This document shows positions 22,118 to 35,700 of a stretch of 64,000 nt of DNA, one piece after another. The DNA comes from Haematococcus lacustris (lineage: Eukaryota > Chlorophyta > Chlorophyceae > Chlamydomonadales > Haematococcaceae): NCBI GenBank assembly GCA_030144725.1, contig JASKMD010000152.1, positions 61,001 to 125,000 of the forward strand. The letters are read 5' to 3'. Position numbers and translations under genes: made by a program. The notes under the pieces are model-generated. The model searched no databases, was not told the DNA's origin, and saw only the letters and a list, made by a program, of their open reading frames with translations. Each line of letters opens with the position of its first letter. Positions within the stretch are counted from its first letter, which is position 1.

Positions 22118-23079
22118 CTACCATGCCACACCATTCCTGAACTTTTGCAAGGAGGTGATGTCCGCTGGCAGCATGCCAGCAGTACACATCAAGCCATAGA
22201 CGGCCTTGGTTTCAGCTTGATGTGGTGCGCCTTGCAGCTGCAGCCGGGTGCGAGCGCAAAGGGGGAGGGGGGGCGGTAGGGCCTGGAGTTGTGCTGCCCC
22301 CAAGTACCTGCCAGTCTGCCCAGTCCACCTGCCAGCTGACGTGGGCTTCCTCCAGCTGCCTGTTGATGTCCACTGCATGGCGCATCAGCTTGCCCCGGCT
22401 GACCCCCCTCTCCCGCCAGGCTTTGTCCACCACCACCCCCTGACCCACCCCCACCAACCTCCGCTGCCTGGCCACCTCATCCCGGATGGGGCGAGTAGGC
22501 ACCACCCCACCATCACCCTGACCCTGACCCTGTAGCCAGGTCACCTCCTTCCCCTGCACACTTCGCGCCACCCAGCTGCGCTGACGCTCAGTCCAGACTG
22601 GCCTACCATCCACGGACAACCTAAAGCAGCGCTGGTACTCATGTGAGCCGGTGATGACCCTGGCTCTAGCCAGAGCCACCGCCTGCTCAACTCTGCGGGT
22701 GAATAGCTCGGTGAGGCTGTTGGCAAAGCTTGGAGGACCGGGTATGCGGCCAACACAGCCATCACAGCAGCGCTGGGCCGAGACTGCATTCCGGGGGCAT
22801 ACCGCGGCCGAGCTGCAGGTACAGGTTGCGCTCCGCCAAGTTCGGGATGACCGCGTCCTCAGCAGGGATTTCCTCAAAGACCTCCTGGCCATCCGCAAGT
22901 ACAGTGACGCGTGTGAAGCAGTCGCGCACCATGAGGCCCAACAGCAAGCTGGCGAGCAGCGCCCTCTTGCTGCAGGCCTCCATCCAAAGCACAAGTTGGT
23001 CGTAGAGCCGCGCCTCCACCGCGCCTTCGGACGGCACGACCGCGCCCGCCTGTAAACCCGCAGCGTACACACCCCTCAT
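22118..23079 (-). CDS. Unrecognised minus-strand gene upstream of USE1
   Basis: Probable start ATG at 23079. The first exon encodes a well-formed helical segment (LYDQLVLWMEACSKRALLAS, then LADGQEVFEEIPAEDAVIPN). A second segment from about 22735 to 22523 lies in another frame (SLTELFTRRVEQAVALARAR ... CFRLSVDGRPVWTERQRSW), so an intron lies between; its exact donor was not resolved. Further exons likely include RGKLMRHAVDINRQLEEAHV up to a donor at about 22307 (TGGCAG|GTACTT), then GLMCTAGMLPADITSLQKFR ending in a stop at 22118. That leaves about 60 bp before the Use1 start; a fusion of the two genes cannot be excluded. No family is recognised. Confidence 0.5.
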
Positions 23080-23775
23080 CACGATGTGCACTTTACACTG
23101 GTTGTGGGCTGGTTGTGGGCCCAGTGCGCTTCACCGTTGGCCTGCTAAACCTGACTTGGTTCTGGCGGCGCGTCGGCCTCACGGTCAACCTAACTGTGCG
23201 AGGCATTACAATTACGTCTACGCTGTCTGTTTTGCTGCATTTTCCTAACTCGCCTCGCTGTGTCGGCGCCCCATGCCGGAGTCCTCCCTTAATGCACGCT
23301 GGTGTTAAACCGGAGTAGTCTTTCTTTCTTTTTTTTTTTTTAAAAAAAAAGCTATCTGCAACGCTTATTGCCTTCGATGTCCTGGTTTTCCTGGGTTTTC
23401 CTTTTTACACAGCAAGGCCGCATGCGTACACAGCAAGGGGAATGCTGCATGATTATAATCGTTTGATGTAGCACAGCGCCTTGATAGGTGCCTGCTAATA
23501 GGTACAAGTAAGTGTCAGTGCATGTCGAGACGAGCCCCCCATCCCAGACGTTCTTCATGGAATGGAACTTCATGGAATGGTTTTCGTACACTACGCTGCA
23601 ACATGCCATTTCTAAACGCTAAGAGACCTTTGCAATGCCATGCGCATGTCAGCTCGGTGAACTTTGTGACTTGGATTGAACTACACAAACCCTGGCTTGC
23701 TTGCCTGGAACCGCAACGGTTACCGAGCTCCTCATACCACGTGGAAGAATAGGGCAAACACATAGCGCCCCCCTA
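23080..23775. promoter_or_regulatory. Divergent intergenic region with T11/A9 inverted tract
   Basis: This stretch separates the starts of the minus gene at 23079 and the plus gene at 23776 and probably holds both promoters. At 23321-23350 a CTTTCTTT(T)n tract runs directly into (A)9, a near-perfect T/A fold-back. GAATGGAACTTCATGGAATG at 23558-23580 is a short direct repeat. No TATA box stands out. Confidence 0.4.
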
Positions 23776-26700
23776 ATGGGCTGCGCGTCGTCAAAAACAT
23801 CATCTGACGGAGGGCAGCCTGTTGATCTAAGCGGCCCCAGTGGCTCGGCGGGCAATTCGTCGTTCACTATCGCCGAGAAGCCTGGTCATAATCGGGGCAA
23901 ACCTATACGGGTGAGCTGTACATGCATTCTACTCCGCAGTCGTCTGCGGTCATTGGTGCCGGGAGGTGACTTGGCAGATTTGTTTGCAAACCGCAGGACT
24001 CGGTGATGGACGAGGGCAGAGGTGCGGCAAAGTTTGCAGTGAAGCAGGTCGCGAAAAGCGCCTGTGAGATAGGGGCTCTGTATGTTGTGTCAGCAGGCAG
24101 GAGCTCCGACACCGCTGCGGTGCCGACCCCAGTCACGTCAACAACAACCAGGTCAGCCGCAGAAGCCCGGTGCACCTCTCTTTGTACCAAAAAGTTAACG
24201 GGTCTTCGTGTATGCAGGAGAGAGCCCCACAGCAGGTCACAGGAGTCAAACCAAAGTAAGAGCTCTGAGTACATTTGGAGCAGTGACTCAGGCAGCTCAG
24301 CATGATTTCATGGCTTGTATTGGGCTACCTCAGCTTGATTTCATGGCTTGCAGGGACCAGGAACAGTGGCAGCCGCAGCAGCTGGGAGCGCTCATGCGAG
24401 GAGCGCAACCATGGCAGCGTCGAGATCCCTGGCCAGCTGTCACCATCAGAGGAGATGGCACGCGGCAGCAACTCTGCGTCCCGGGTTGGCGTGGACACGC
24501 TGAGTAGCATCCGCAGCTCCTTTGCAGTAGATGTGTGCCCCAACAACTCTGATGGCCCCGTGGGGCCGCAAGCGCTCAAGACCCTCAACACCCATGCTCG
24601 GCTGCAGCAGGAGCCCAGTGTGGTGCCCGGTTAGTGCCAGCGGCAGCAGGGGCCAGATGCAGGGGCAGGGGCGCAAGGTCTGGGTGGGTGGCAGCGTCAG
24701 GGGTGGGGATACAAGGCTGTGGGAGGTGCAGAGGTGTGGGGGTGTGTGACGGTGTCAGGGGTGGGTTACCAGGCTGTGGTGTCAGGGACAAACTTTGGGA
24801 CCGATGTGGAGGACTCATGGTTTGAACAGCCAGGTCAGCTGTGGGGCTGAAGGGGTCAAGAGGGTGCCTCTGCAGCTGCCCTCCTTGAGGCATGCCCCTG
24901 CACACACAGATCAAGGCATATGAGCCCTTGTAGCAGAGGGGTTAGGGTCAGTGCAGCAAGGGGTTGCAAGGCAAGGCAGGTACACACAGCCACAAGGGCT
25001 GCTCCTACTTACAGCCTGGCGGGCATGAGGCATTGAGGCTAGGTGCTGCTGACTGGTGACTGGTGGTTGGCGATGAAGCCATCTAGTCTTAGATCAGTGG
25101 GAGGCGTTGCATGGAACTGGCTCCTGGGTGAGAGGGACTTAGGTCAGCCCTCTGGGTATCAGCATGGCCTGGCACCCCACCCTGCAGATGGCTCCTGCCG
25201 CATGGCTTTCCAGCCCCCGGCGCAGCTACTGGCCAGCTACCAGGCGCTAGGCATCGTGCCGCCAGACATGCCCGTGCCGCTGACCATGCTGGCCACTTTG
25301 TGGCGCCAGGTGCGCTGGGCCTGCCAGGGGCTGCCATGTGGGTGCTGGGCAGCCCTGTCTTGCCTTGAGAAGTGGGTCCCTCCTACGCCTCCCTGTGGGT
25401 GTGGGTGCTGGGCTTACCCCAGTGGCCTCTCAGCGCCTGCCCCTTGTGGCATTCCCTGGTGACACCCTGGTGCTGGGGGCCGTTGAGCAATGTGGGGGGC
25501 TCCTCGAGTCGAACCACGCCAACCCTGCTGCAGCTATATCATGTTCTGTCGATGTCAGCCAAGCACGTCCTGTCAATGCCACCCAGATGTGGCCCCTGTT
25601 CGTCTCACAGCATTGCTGCGCGTCAGTGCTCAGCCCTGAGGATCTCTGAGCTGGGTGCTCTGGCTCCAGCACCGCTATGCTGCATGCATTGACACACACA
25701 TCTGTGAACCCCTACTGCAGATGATGCCATGGCTGCTGTAGCTGCTGTGCTGCTGCTGCCATGTAATCACATTTGCCACAGTCAGGCATGCTGCTGCTGG
25801 TGCTGCTGCTGTTGTGTGGCGGTGCAGCCCTCCCCTGACGCCGCCCGGGCAGTGGCGCACAAGCTGCGTGACCTGGGTGTGATGCGCATCGCCTCCCTGG
25901 AGGACGGCTCCGCCTGGTGCCTGGTGGCCCCTCACCACCTGCAGGCTTGCCAGGTGGGCCCCACAGCCAGGTCAGGCTAGGTCAGGGTCAACATCAGGTG
26001 GGCTTGGGTCAGGGTCAGGGCCAACATCTGGTGCTGTGGCTGCCTGCTGAGCAGCCCAGGACGAGCAGCAGGCACTCATGCATACAGCTGAGTGGGCCAA
26101 AGGGGCCTTGCAAGCTGGGCAGGGCTGTGTGGGGCTGGGGTCAACCAGGGTAAGCCCAGTGGCACAGTGTGGGAGTGCAGTGCAGAGCAGGACTATCTGC
26201 TGGTCAAACGACAAACCAGGACACAATAGGAGCAGCGGGGTGCTGGCCCTGGCCTTGCCCCCGATGCAACAGCTCAGACCTGACCAGCCACCCAGCCTGG
26301 GTCAAGCTTGTTTAGCCGCGCTGCCTGGGTTCGGCCAGTGCAAAGTGTGATGAGTGCGGTGTGCAAAGTGTGTCCAAGGCTGTGTGGCCGCAGGACAGCT
26401 ACGCAGAGCTGCTGCCTGGCTACCACGCTGCCCTGTTGGACGGCTACACCTGCAATGGTGCCCTGAAGCTGAAGGATGTGGCTGATGACGGCTACTTCAT
26501 GCAGGTGAAGCCACCAACATCACCAGCTCCAGACCTAATTCACAGGCTCGCAGCGGAGTGTGCTGCCTGAGGGCGGTCCATGCCCACAACACAAACCCTG
26601 ATCTCGAACCCAACCTACTCGCCAGTGTTACAAAATACACCTCAGGTCGCATGTTGCCATATTCTGTATTTACTATACCGACCGCACCCTTAAGTCGCCC

Positions 26701-29700
26701 TAACGCTCGCATCACACAAGTGCAGCCACACACCAAGCCTGGCCCTACCCTTGCCCTGATGACTACCTTAATGCTGTGACCTACGGACTGTACTGCTGGC
26801 CCTACTCAGGCTGTTGCGCACCACCTGGTGCATGCCAACCGCCTGGAGCTGCTCCACGGTCTGCTGTGTGAGCCCCTGTGGCTGGAGGCCAAGCTGCATG
26901 CATACGGCATCGCCCCCGTGGTGGCCGACTTCCGCAAGTAAGTGCTGGGCTGGCAAAGGCTGACACGGGCTACGCTGACAAGGGGTTAAGCTGCGCTGGT
27001 CTGGTCTGTGTTGATCTGGGCTTGAGCTGGGCTGCCATCACCACCATGATCAATTCGCACCAGCAGAAGCATCAAGGCTCTGTTCAGGAGCTAGAGTCAC
27101 TGATCACCAACCACCAACCACCAACCATCATCAACCACTGCCAAGGCTTGCCATATTCTGTAATTACTATACTGACCGTACCCTGTAACCACCAACCTTT
27201 ACCAACCACTGCCAAGGCTTGCGCACACACTGTGGGGTGTAGGGTGTCTGTGTCCCTGCTTTGCACAGTGCTGGGCTGGGCTGTGAGCCTGGGAGTGCTC
27301 TGACCTTGCCTTCTCTGCCCCTCCAGGTACCTGTCCCGACGTGAGGACGCAGACATCAAGCTGCTGCTGCAGGCGCTGCAGCTGTCCCTTGGATGCTGTA
27401 TGGACCAGCCCACCGCCAAGATGTTGCGGGAGCAGATGCTGGGGCGACTGGTGCGCAGCCTGCAGGCAGTGGAGACCTCCTCCTGTGGAGGGCAGCTTGA
27501 CACCTGAAACAGGGCATAGGAAACACACATGTGCTCACAGCATTCAGCCTTACCGTGTCCAAGCTTGACTGCTGATCGGACTGCTGATGGAATGCAGCAG
27601 CATCCCTGATAGCACCAGCCTGCCATTACAAAGAGCAAAGGCCCATTCCAGGGCGGCACACCTCTACCCCTACCACTGCTGTACCCTGAGCCAGTACTGC
27701 GCCTCACTAGTGCAGCTGACAACACATGCATGGCTCCAGGCTAGACTTGCAGCAGCAGGGCTGCAGCACCCGCACCTGATTCTGCGCCTGCTGCTCTGCT
27801 GCTCCTGCTGCTGCTGCTGCCATGCAGATTGCTGTGGCCCATAGTGAAGAGGCAGCTGAGGCAGCGTGCAAGGCTGCAGCCAGGGGTGCCAAGGGGCCTG
27901 GCTTGACAGGCAGCAGCCTGCCCAGTTGCCCAGACACCCCAGTCACCACTGGGCCCCTGCCAGACATCAGCACAAGCTGTCTGGGCATCACCACCCGCAG
28001 CAGCGCCCCCCGCAACAGCAACCTAGCCACGCTGGCCCGCCTGAAGCAGTGGTATGAGGCGCAGGCGGGGCAGGTGCAGGCCGACATGTGCTTGGCAGCA
28101 GGTGCGGTGGAAGAGGCATTGGGGTCGGTGTGACCTGCTGGGTGTGACCCGTCTGGTGTGACCTGCCTGGTCGGAGGTTGGAGAGGGCGGGAGGGGTTCC
28201 TCAGGGACACAGGGGCCCTGCCACACTGGACTGCTGCAGCTGTATGGTCAGCAACTCACCCTGTGCACTAATACATTTCTGCATAGCTGTGAAGCGGCAC
28301 CTTGAGACCAGAGGACTGCCCACATGCCCTGACCCTGGCATCGTGCGTACAGCGTAGCAGTCCATGGCTTGTGGAACATTTGTAGGGTAGGCTGGGCAGT
28401 GAGCTGGTTGGAAGTTGGTCCCTGGTGCTGCATGGGCTTGCAGGCTATGCCCTGGTGCACCTGCTGCCGCGCTCCGCCTCCCTCAAGCAGGCGGGCGGCC
28501 TGCAGCGCATGACGCTCAGGGGCCACAAGGGCCCAGTGAGGCAGGTGAGCCTCAAGTGCATTGGCCTGCTGGCAAGGGCGGCTGGCGAGGGCGGCTGCCG
28601 TCATGCCATGCCTTGCCATCCGCCTGCTGGCAAGGGCGGCTGCTGACAAGGTTTGCCGCCTCTCACCAAACACAAAGATATACTCATGCATGCGCCCCCC
28701 ATGTGTGTACCTGTGTATCGAGGACATGCAAGGTAGGGGTGGAGCCAGATGTTGTGCATGCTGCTGCATGGTAGAAGGGGCTCGGCAGTTGCTGTGGGTG
28801 CGTGGGCACAACTGGCCGGGGGTCCTGCACCTCCTGGCCTTGCTGGGTTTAGCTGAAGTGCTGGGGGGTGGTGTTATGAGTGCTCAGTGCTGATATCTCA
28901 GCATCTATGGGGGTGCAATGGGCAACTTGAGCTTGACCTTGCTTGACCTGGGCTCCACCGCCCCTGGTGCCACACTGTGCTGCTGGCAGGTGGTGATCAG
29001 CCCCAATGGAGCAGACGTTATCACTGTGTCGGAGGATGGCACCGCCCAGGTCAGCCCAGGTTAAGCCAGGCGACCCAGGGCTGATGTATGCATATGTCCA
29101 CAGTGCCAGTGTGGCCAAATCAGGCAACCTGTGCCTGTACAGGTAAGGTAGCACCTAGGCAGTGCTTTGTGTGGCCTGCTACAGCCCTGCCTACCCTATT
29201 TCACCCCTGCCTTTGCCTACTCCCTTATCTGCTAATCCACCCCCTTCGACCTCCCTACCTTCCACCTATCCTCACTCTGCACCCCTCATCCTCATCTGCC
29301 ACCCCCCACCCCTGGATTGCTCCTGGGCCACCCTGCACTTTTCTGCCCCTTGCTGCCCCTCCCTGACCCTCCCTGCCCCTCCCTGCGCCTCCCTGCCCCT
29401 CCCTGGCCCTCCCTGCCCCTCCCTGCCCACCCTTAGCCCTCCCTGGTCCCTGGCTGCAGATGTGGGACATGAACGTGGGCGACTGTGTGATGCAGCTGGC
29501 TCGCGACCAGCCCCTCACCGCAGTGGCAGTGGCCCCAGGCGGCAGCCTAGCCTGCGTGGCCTGCGGGGATGGCAACAGCTGCGTGTGGCAGCTCAGCAGC
29601 GGCAAGGTGCTGCACGTGCTGCAGGGCCACTCAGCCAAGTGAGTGCCAGCAGCAGGGCAAAGTACACATCTAAAACTGTAACTATCATGTTCTCGTCCAG

Positions 29701-32700
29701 TGTCGTGACCTGTTCATGTAGTCATAGTCATAGTACATAGTCAGCTTGCTCAGCTCTTCGCCTCACCCTCGCCTGGCCGTCTTGTGCCAAGTGAGTGCCA
29801 AGTGGGTGCCTGCTACAGAGTGACCTGGTGCAGTGAGCTGAAGAGGGGTGTGGTGAGAGTAGGTAGGTCACACAGAGACAGAGGAGGGAGCTGCGGTGTG
29901 TGGAAGAGGAGCAGCAGATGGCGAGGGCGCAGGCGGTGACACAGGCTGTACAGCTGGCAAGGTGTCCCACAACTGGGTCCAGCTGCAGGGCTACATACCT
30001 GCAGTATGGGGGTGCGCGGGGTCAGGGCCGTACGGGCCATGTAGCAGTGGTCACAGCAGAGCCAGTCATTGATGAAAACCAGGCTAGGGACAGCATGAAG
30101 GACTGGGGGCGGATTGCGGTCAGCACCATGACCTGCACAGCCAATCTATCCCGCCTGCCTGCCTGCCTCCCTGCTGCACCACCCACCCGCAGCTGCCTGG
30201 CCCCTCCCTTGGCTCTGCCCTCCTGGCTGCAGGGTGAACGCGGTGTCCATAGACCGTCAGGGCCTGCGCTGTGTGACCACCAGTGACGACCACACAGTCA
30301 GGGTGTGGAACCTGGTCAGCGGCTGCTGCGAGCAGGTGCTGCAGGGACATGGCGTGGCAGGTGAGCTGTGGTCAGACCAGCTCAAACCGAGTCATCCAAA
30401 CCAGACCAGACCAGACCAGGTCAAACCATGTCAAACTAAACCAGACCAGGCCAAAGCAGACCAGACCAGGTCAAAGCAGGTCAAAGCATGTAGGTCCTGG
30501 CACTTGCTTTGTGAAGAGTTAAGGGTTACAGACCTCATCAGAGTCAGCGTGATTCATGGTCGAGCTCAGTGCTGGGTGGCTCCCTGATGAGCCTCCCCCT
30601 CCCTGGCTGTCACCCTAAGTGTGCAGCCCCAACAGGACGTGATGTTGAGAGCACCGCTACTGGCGACAGTCCCATAGACGCCCCTGCTGTGTTTGCAGCC
30701 TGGGACAAGTTGTGATGTCAGGGGTGCCCCCCTCTGGCATCAGCAAACCTGATGCTCATGTCTGCTGCTCAGCCACATGTTTCGCCTCCCTTCCCCCTGG
30801 CCACCCCTGGGTGAATGTGCAGCGTACGGGGTGGTGTTTGACGTGGCCATCAGCGCTGATGGCAGCCTGGCCGCCACTGTGAGCGAGGACTTCAGCTGCA
30901 GGGTGTGGGACCTGGACTCGGAGGAGGGGCTGCACGTGCTGGAGGGCCACAGCGGGTGGTGAGTCACAGCCACAACACCCCACCCTCCACCTGCCAACCC
31001 CCTCGCCCACCCACCTCCCACGCCTGGTGGCATGCTGCACCGGAGCTGGGCCCCACTGGTGCCAGGTGAGGGAGGGGGGCGCCCCAAGGCCCCCTGTCCA
31101 CTCCCTCACCTCACCTGCCCACCCCCCTCATAGCACCACAGAGCCAGGGCAAGTTCAACTGCAGGGAGCCATCCTTGTAGTCACGCAGCCTCTTGTAGTC
31201 CCGGACCTCAGCTTTGCGGTGCTGCCGGTACCTGGCAGCAGGGGGGTGGCTGGGAGTGGGCATCAGGTGCCCCTGAGCTTGGCCGCCAGCCCCACAGCCT
31301 CCCGCCCAGCTTACCACCCAGTCCTCTGACTCAGCCAGCGGCCCCAGAAGCAACAGCGCACATCCTGTGCTGCCCACCACCTGAGCCTAGCGCCCCCCTC
31401 CTGCACTCCCCTCTGCTTCCTGCTATCCACAACCCACCTAAAGCTGCCAGGTCTAGCACTCGCAGCACCTCTGCCTCCTCCCCATCTCCCTGCCTGCCTG
31501 CTGCGGCCTGCCTGCTTGATTACCCGTGTCTACCCCACTTCATCCACCCTTGCCACCACTCATTCTTGTGTGTTGGCATAGCCCTGTCTCGCCATGCGGT
31601 GATTCTGCTGCCACACAGGCGGTTGTGGCTCACAGGCGGCTGCCATCATGCCATGCCTTGCTATCCGTACTGCTGACCAGCAGCTGGCATGTGTGTGTGT
31701 GTGCAGGGTGATGAGTGTGAGCTTCATCGGCACCAAGACTGACATAGTGACGGCGTCTCATGACGGCACTGCCAGGGTGTGGGACGGGCACCTGGGGCGC
31801 TGCCTGCATGTGCTGTCTGGGCACTCCGGTGAGGGTTGAGGGGGAAGAGGGCGAGGAAGGGGAGCGGGCGGAGGAAGAGGAGAGGGAAGAGAGTCCAAGC
31901 AGGAGGGGAGAGGGAGGGGGCGAGAAGGTGGAAAGGAGGAGGGGCTGATGGTGTGAGCACACGGGGCCGGAAATGTGGAGGGGCATAGGATGAGTGAGGG
32001 AGGCAGAGGGAAGGGGTGAGTGGCCATGGTGCACTGTACTGTGGGTAGAAGGTTCCTCCCTCGCCTGCGTACTGAAGGGTTGGTAGACGTCTCCTGCACC
32101 TCCCACAGCAACTGCTGCCAGGCCAGTGCTTCATTCCCTGCCTCCTCCCCCCTTTCTCGCCTCACCCCAGCTGCCACCCCTCACGGTGCACGACTGCCAA
32201 GGTGCAGCACCCAGGTGGCCCACACCCTGTAGGCCCTCCCCCACACACAGGGCATGCTTTGCTGCTGGGCTGGGCGGCTGGGCTGCTGGGCTGTGGCTGA
32301 GGGTGCTGGGTGTGCTGCCTGTCTGCCCCTGTCCCGCAGGGCGGTTGAACCGCGTGTGTGTTGACCCAGGCGGCTCCTACGCCATCACCTGCAGCGACGA
32401 CTCTACAGCCAGGGTGTGGGACCTGGACACCGGCCACTGCATGAGCGTGCTGCAGGTGCCTGGGGGAGCGGGGCAGGGGAGGGGGGTAGGGTGGTGGAAG
32501 GCCGTGGGGTCAGGGCCAGTCACTGCCTCCAGGCTGCAAGCAAGGTATGAGGTAGGGGTAGGTAGGTATGAGAGGAGGGGAAGGAGAGCTCTTCTAGCGA
32601 CGGAAAGGCAAAGGGTCAGAGCGTGGGCCGCTGCTGTTAAGGTGGTTAGGGGTTTGTGCGAGCCCTTGGTGACTCTGTGCGCCTTGCGCTGCAGGGCCAT

Positions 32701-35700
32701 GGCGCCTGGGTCAGCGACGCCGTCATCACCAGGGACGGGCGCAAGGCAGTGACGGTGGGAGGAGACGGGCTGGGGCGGGTGTGGGACGTTGCAACTGGCC
32801 AGGTGCGCCCCCTACCCCTCCTGGCCCTCCTGGCCCCTCCTGGCCTACCACTTGACCCACCCAACTCTTTGCCCTGTGATCACCCTCCACTGGCCCCCGT
32901 TATCCCTCCTTGACCCTGACTGCCATGACCCTGTATGCACCTGCCCCCTTGTGGTCCCGGACGGCCCCCTCTGTGTCATACATCACTCTCATACCCATCC
33001 TCACCACAGCCTCCATGGTTGGTGTCACTTGTCACATACAAGCATGCATCGAGTCATTCACACATTCCCTTCTTACCCTACCCTGACCTTCCACAACCGC
33101 CTAGCCCTGCACCTGTTTTCCCAACTTCCCCCTTCCTGGGCCCCTTGTCCCGTTACCCCACCCCCCGTCACCCCCCTCCCAGCTTACCACAGCCGCCCCT
33201 TGTCCTCAGCCCCTCCCCTCCCCTCCCCTGCCCTTCCACCATGCCTCTGCCGCCCCCACCCGCAGCTGCAACTGCTGCTGGAGGGTCACTCTGGGCCCAT
33301 TCGCAGCGTGGTCATGACCAGCCGGGGCCGCTTCGCCGTGACCGCCAGCGATGACTGCAGCGCCCGTGTGTGGGACCTGCTGGCCCCCATGCCCCGCCCT
33401 GACCGGCCCCAGCAGCAGGGGTCGCGGGTCAAGGCGCTGGCGCCCCTCCCAGGAGGCAGCCAGGTGGTGGTGGCATGCGAGGATGGCCGCCTCAGCTGCT
33501 GGCAGGCAGGCAGCGGGGCCATGGAGTGGAGGAGTGGTCCGGAAGGCCACACATCCAGCATACAGTATCTGGGCGTGTGCAACAGCAGCGGAAAGGTGGG
33601 CGGCTGGGTGGGTGGGTGGGCGCGTGAGGGGAGGGGAGGGGAGGGAGGGGTGCTGAGGGGGAAGGTTGGGGTCAGGGCTGTGGGATAGGAGATGGAGAGG
33701 AGCCAGAGGGAGTGTTCAAGGAGTTAACATGCATCATGTGTCAACGCGCAACTCATGTGCAAGTAGAGTAGAAGGCTCTGCAATGAGGTCGTCCCTCTAG
33801 TAGCCAGCTCTAGGTAACAAAAACATAGCAGCCTGGCCTTGTGATCACGCTGCCCCATGCCTGATTCTTAACCTACTCCTACTCCTCCCTCCTCTCTCCC
33901 CCCGACCCCCCCTAGCCTTGGCCCTCCCTCTGGAGTTTGCCTGCCCTGCTTGCCACCCCTGCCCCGTCCAGCCCCCCGCCTGTTGGCCTGCCTGCAGGTG
34001 GTGACCGGCAGTGGTGACCGGCGGGTGTGCTGCTGGGAGGCTGGCAGCGGGCGCGCCCTGTACGGCCTGCAGGAGCAGCAGGGCAGCCGCGTGAAGCACA
34101 TGGCCTTCAATGCTGACGTGTCACGTGTGGCCATTGTGCTCTACGACTCCTCCATCTCTGTCTGGGAGGTCGAGTCAGGTGAGGGAGGGGAGGGTGGGGA
34201 GGTGGCCCAAGCGGGGATCAGCCCTTGTAGAAGAGCTGAAGGAGCAAGGTGCAGGCGTCCTTACCTCGGCACCCTCCCTGTACTCTCCACGCGCCCTCTC
34301 ATGCACCCTCCTGCCCCCTTCTCTCACCCTCCCTGCATCATCCCTGCACATTCCCTGCACCCTCCCCACACTCTCCCTAGCCTCTCCTGCCTCCTGCCAG
34401 GCACCCTGGTGGCCCAGCTGATGGGCCGTGCCGAGCGCTCTGGCCGCAACGTGCACTCCGGGGGCGTGAACGGCGTGCTGCTGACAGCGGACGGCCGGCG
34501 AGCCGTGTCCTGGTCCAAGGATTGCACCGCCCGGGTGTGGGATGTGGACAGCTGCCAGGTCAGCCTGGTACTGAGTGGACACCAGGATGGGCTGCGCTGC
34601 GCTGCACTCAGCAGTGATGAGGTGGGTGAGGGAGGTGGGTGGGTGAGGGAAAGGGGAAGCTGCAGGAGGCCAGGGGAGAGAGGAGAGGAGCTAAGGGGTA
34701 GGGCCGAGGGAGGAGAGCGGAGGGGAGAGGGGCGGTGAGGGGGGCCAAGGGGGAAGGGAGGGGTCCACGAGCCAGGGTTTGGAAAGGGTGTGCAAAAGCT
34801 TTGCGTCAGGAGGTTGCTGGGTAGCAGGGCCAGGCCATCACTCACCTGCACAACCTGCTGCCACCCTCCCACCTCCTCCTGGCACTGACTCTGCTCTGGA
34901 AACAGTGCTAGTCAACGTTGACTGCAGCAAGTTGATACAGTCAAGCAGCACACACCATTTGTCATCTTGACGCTCTTCTCGACATGTGCTGTTGGTGATG
35001 CACACACCACTTGCCGTCTTGCCACTCTTCTTGGTGATGTGCTGTTGGTGATGCTGCCCACCCTGTGTGTTGCTGCAGAGCATGGTGGCCACCGCCTCGT
35101 ACCTGCCCTGTGTGCGCATCCACAACCTGCTGGACGGCAGCCCCCTGGCCGCCCTAGACCATGAGGCGCCAGCCACCGCCTGCTGCTTCAGCCCCAGCAC
35201 CTCTCACCTGGCCGTGGTGCTGGATAACTTCCAGGTCTGCTAGACAGCCCCTACCGGCCCTCACACCCAGCCACCTCTAGACACCCACACTCTGCCCCAT
35301 GCAACAGCTCTTCAAAACTTCTTCATTGCGAACATGCATGACCATGCCTGTTGCACAGATTGGCTGTAGATCGGCATGCCACCTAGTGGCAGTGGGTGCT
35401 GAGTGACAAGGCCTGACCTGAGGTACAGAGCTGCGCACCTGTGCTGAGCCATCTGCCAATCTTGCTCCAAGCCTTTGTTTTGCCCGCTTCGCTAGAGGAC
35501 TGACTCCTGTCATAGATATGTGTAAGGTTTGTTGTGTGTGTATGGAATGTGTGAGATGTGGTGTGGTGCGGGTTGTGCAGGTGGTGCTGTGGGATCTAGT
35601 GGGCCACCGCTGCCTGCCACCCCTGGCAGCACACAAGGCTGACGTCACAGCCGTCACCTTCTCCCCCGACAGCTCCATGCTGGTGTCATGCAGTATGGTG

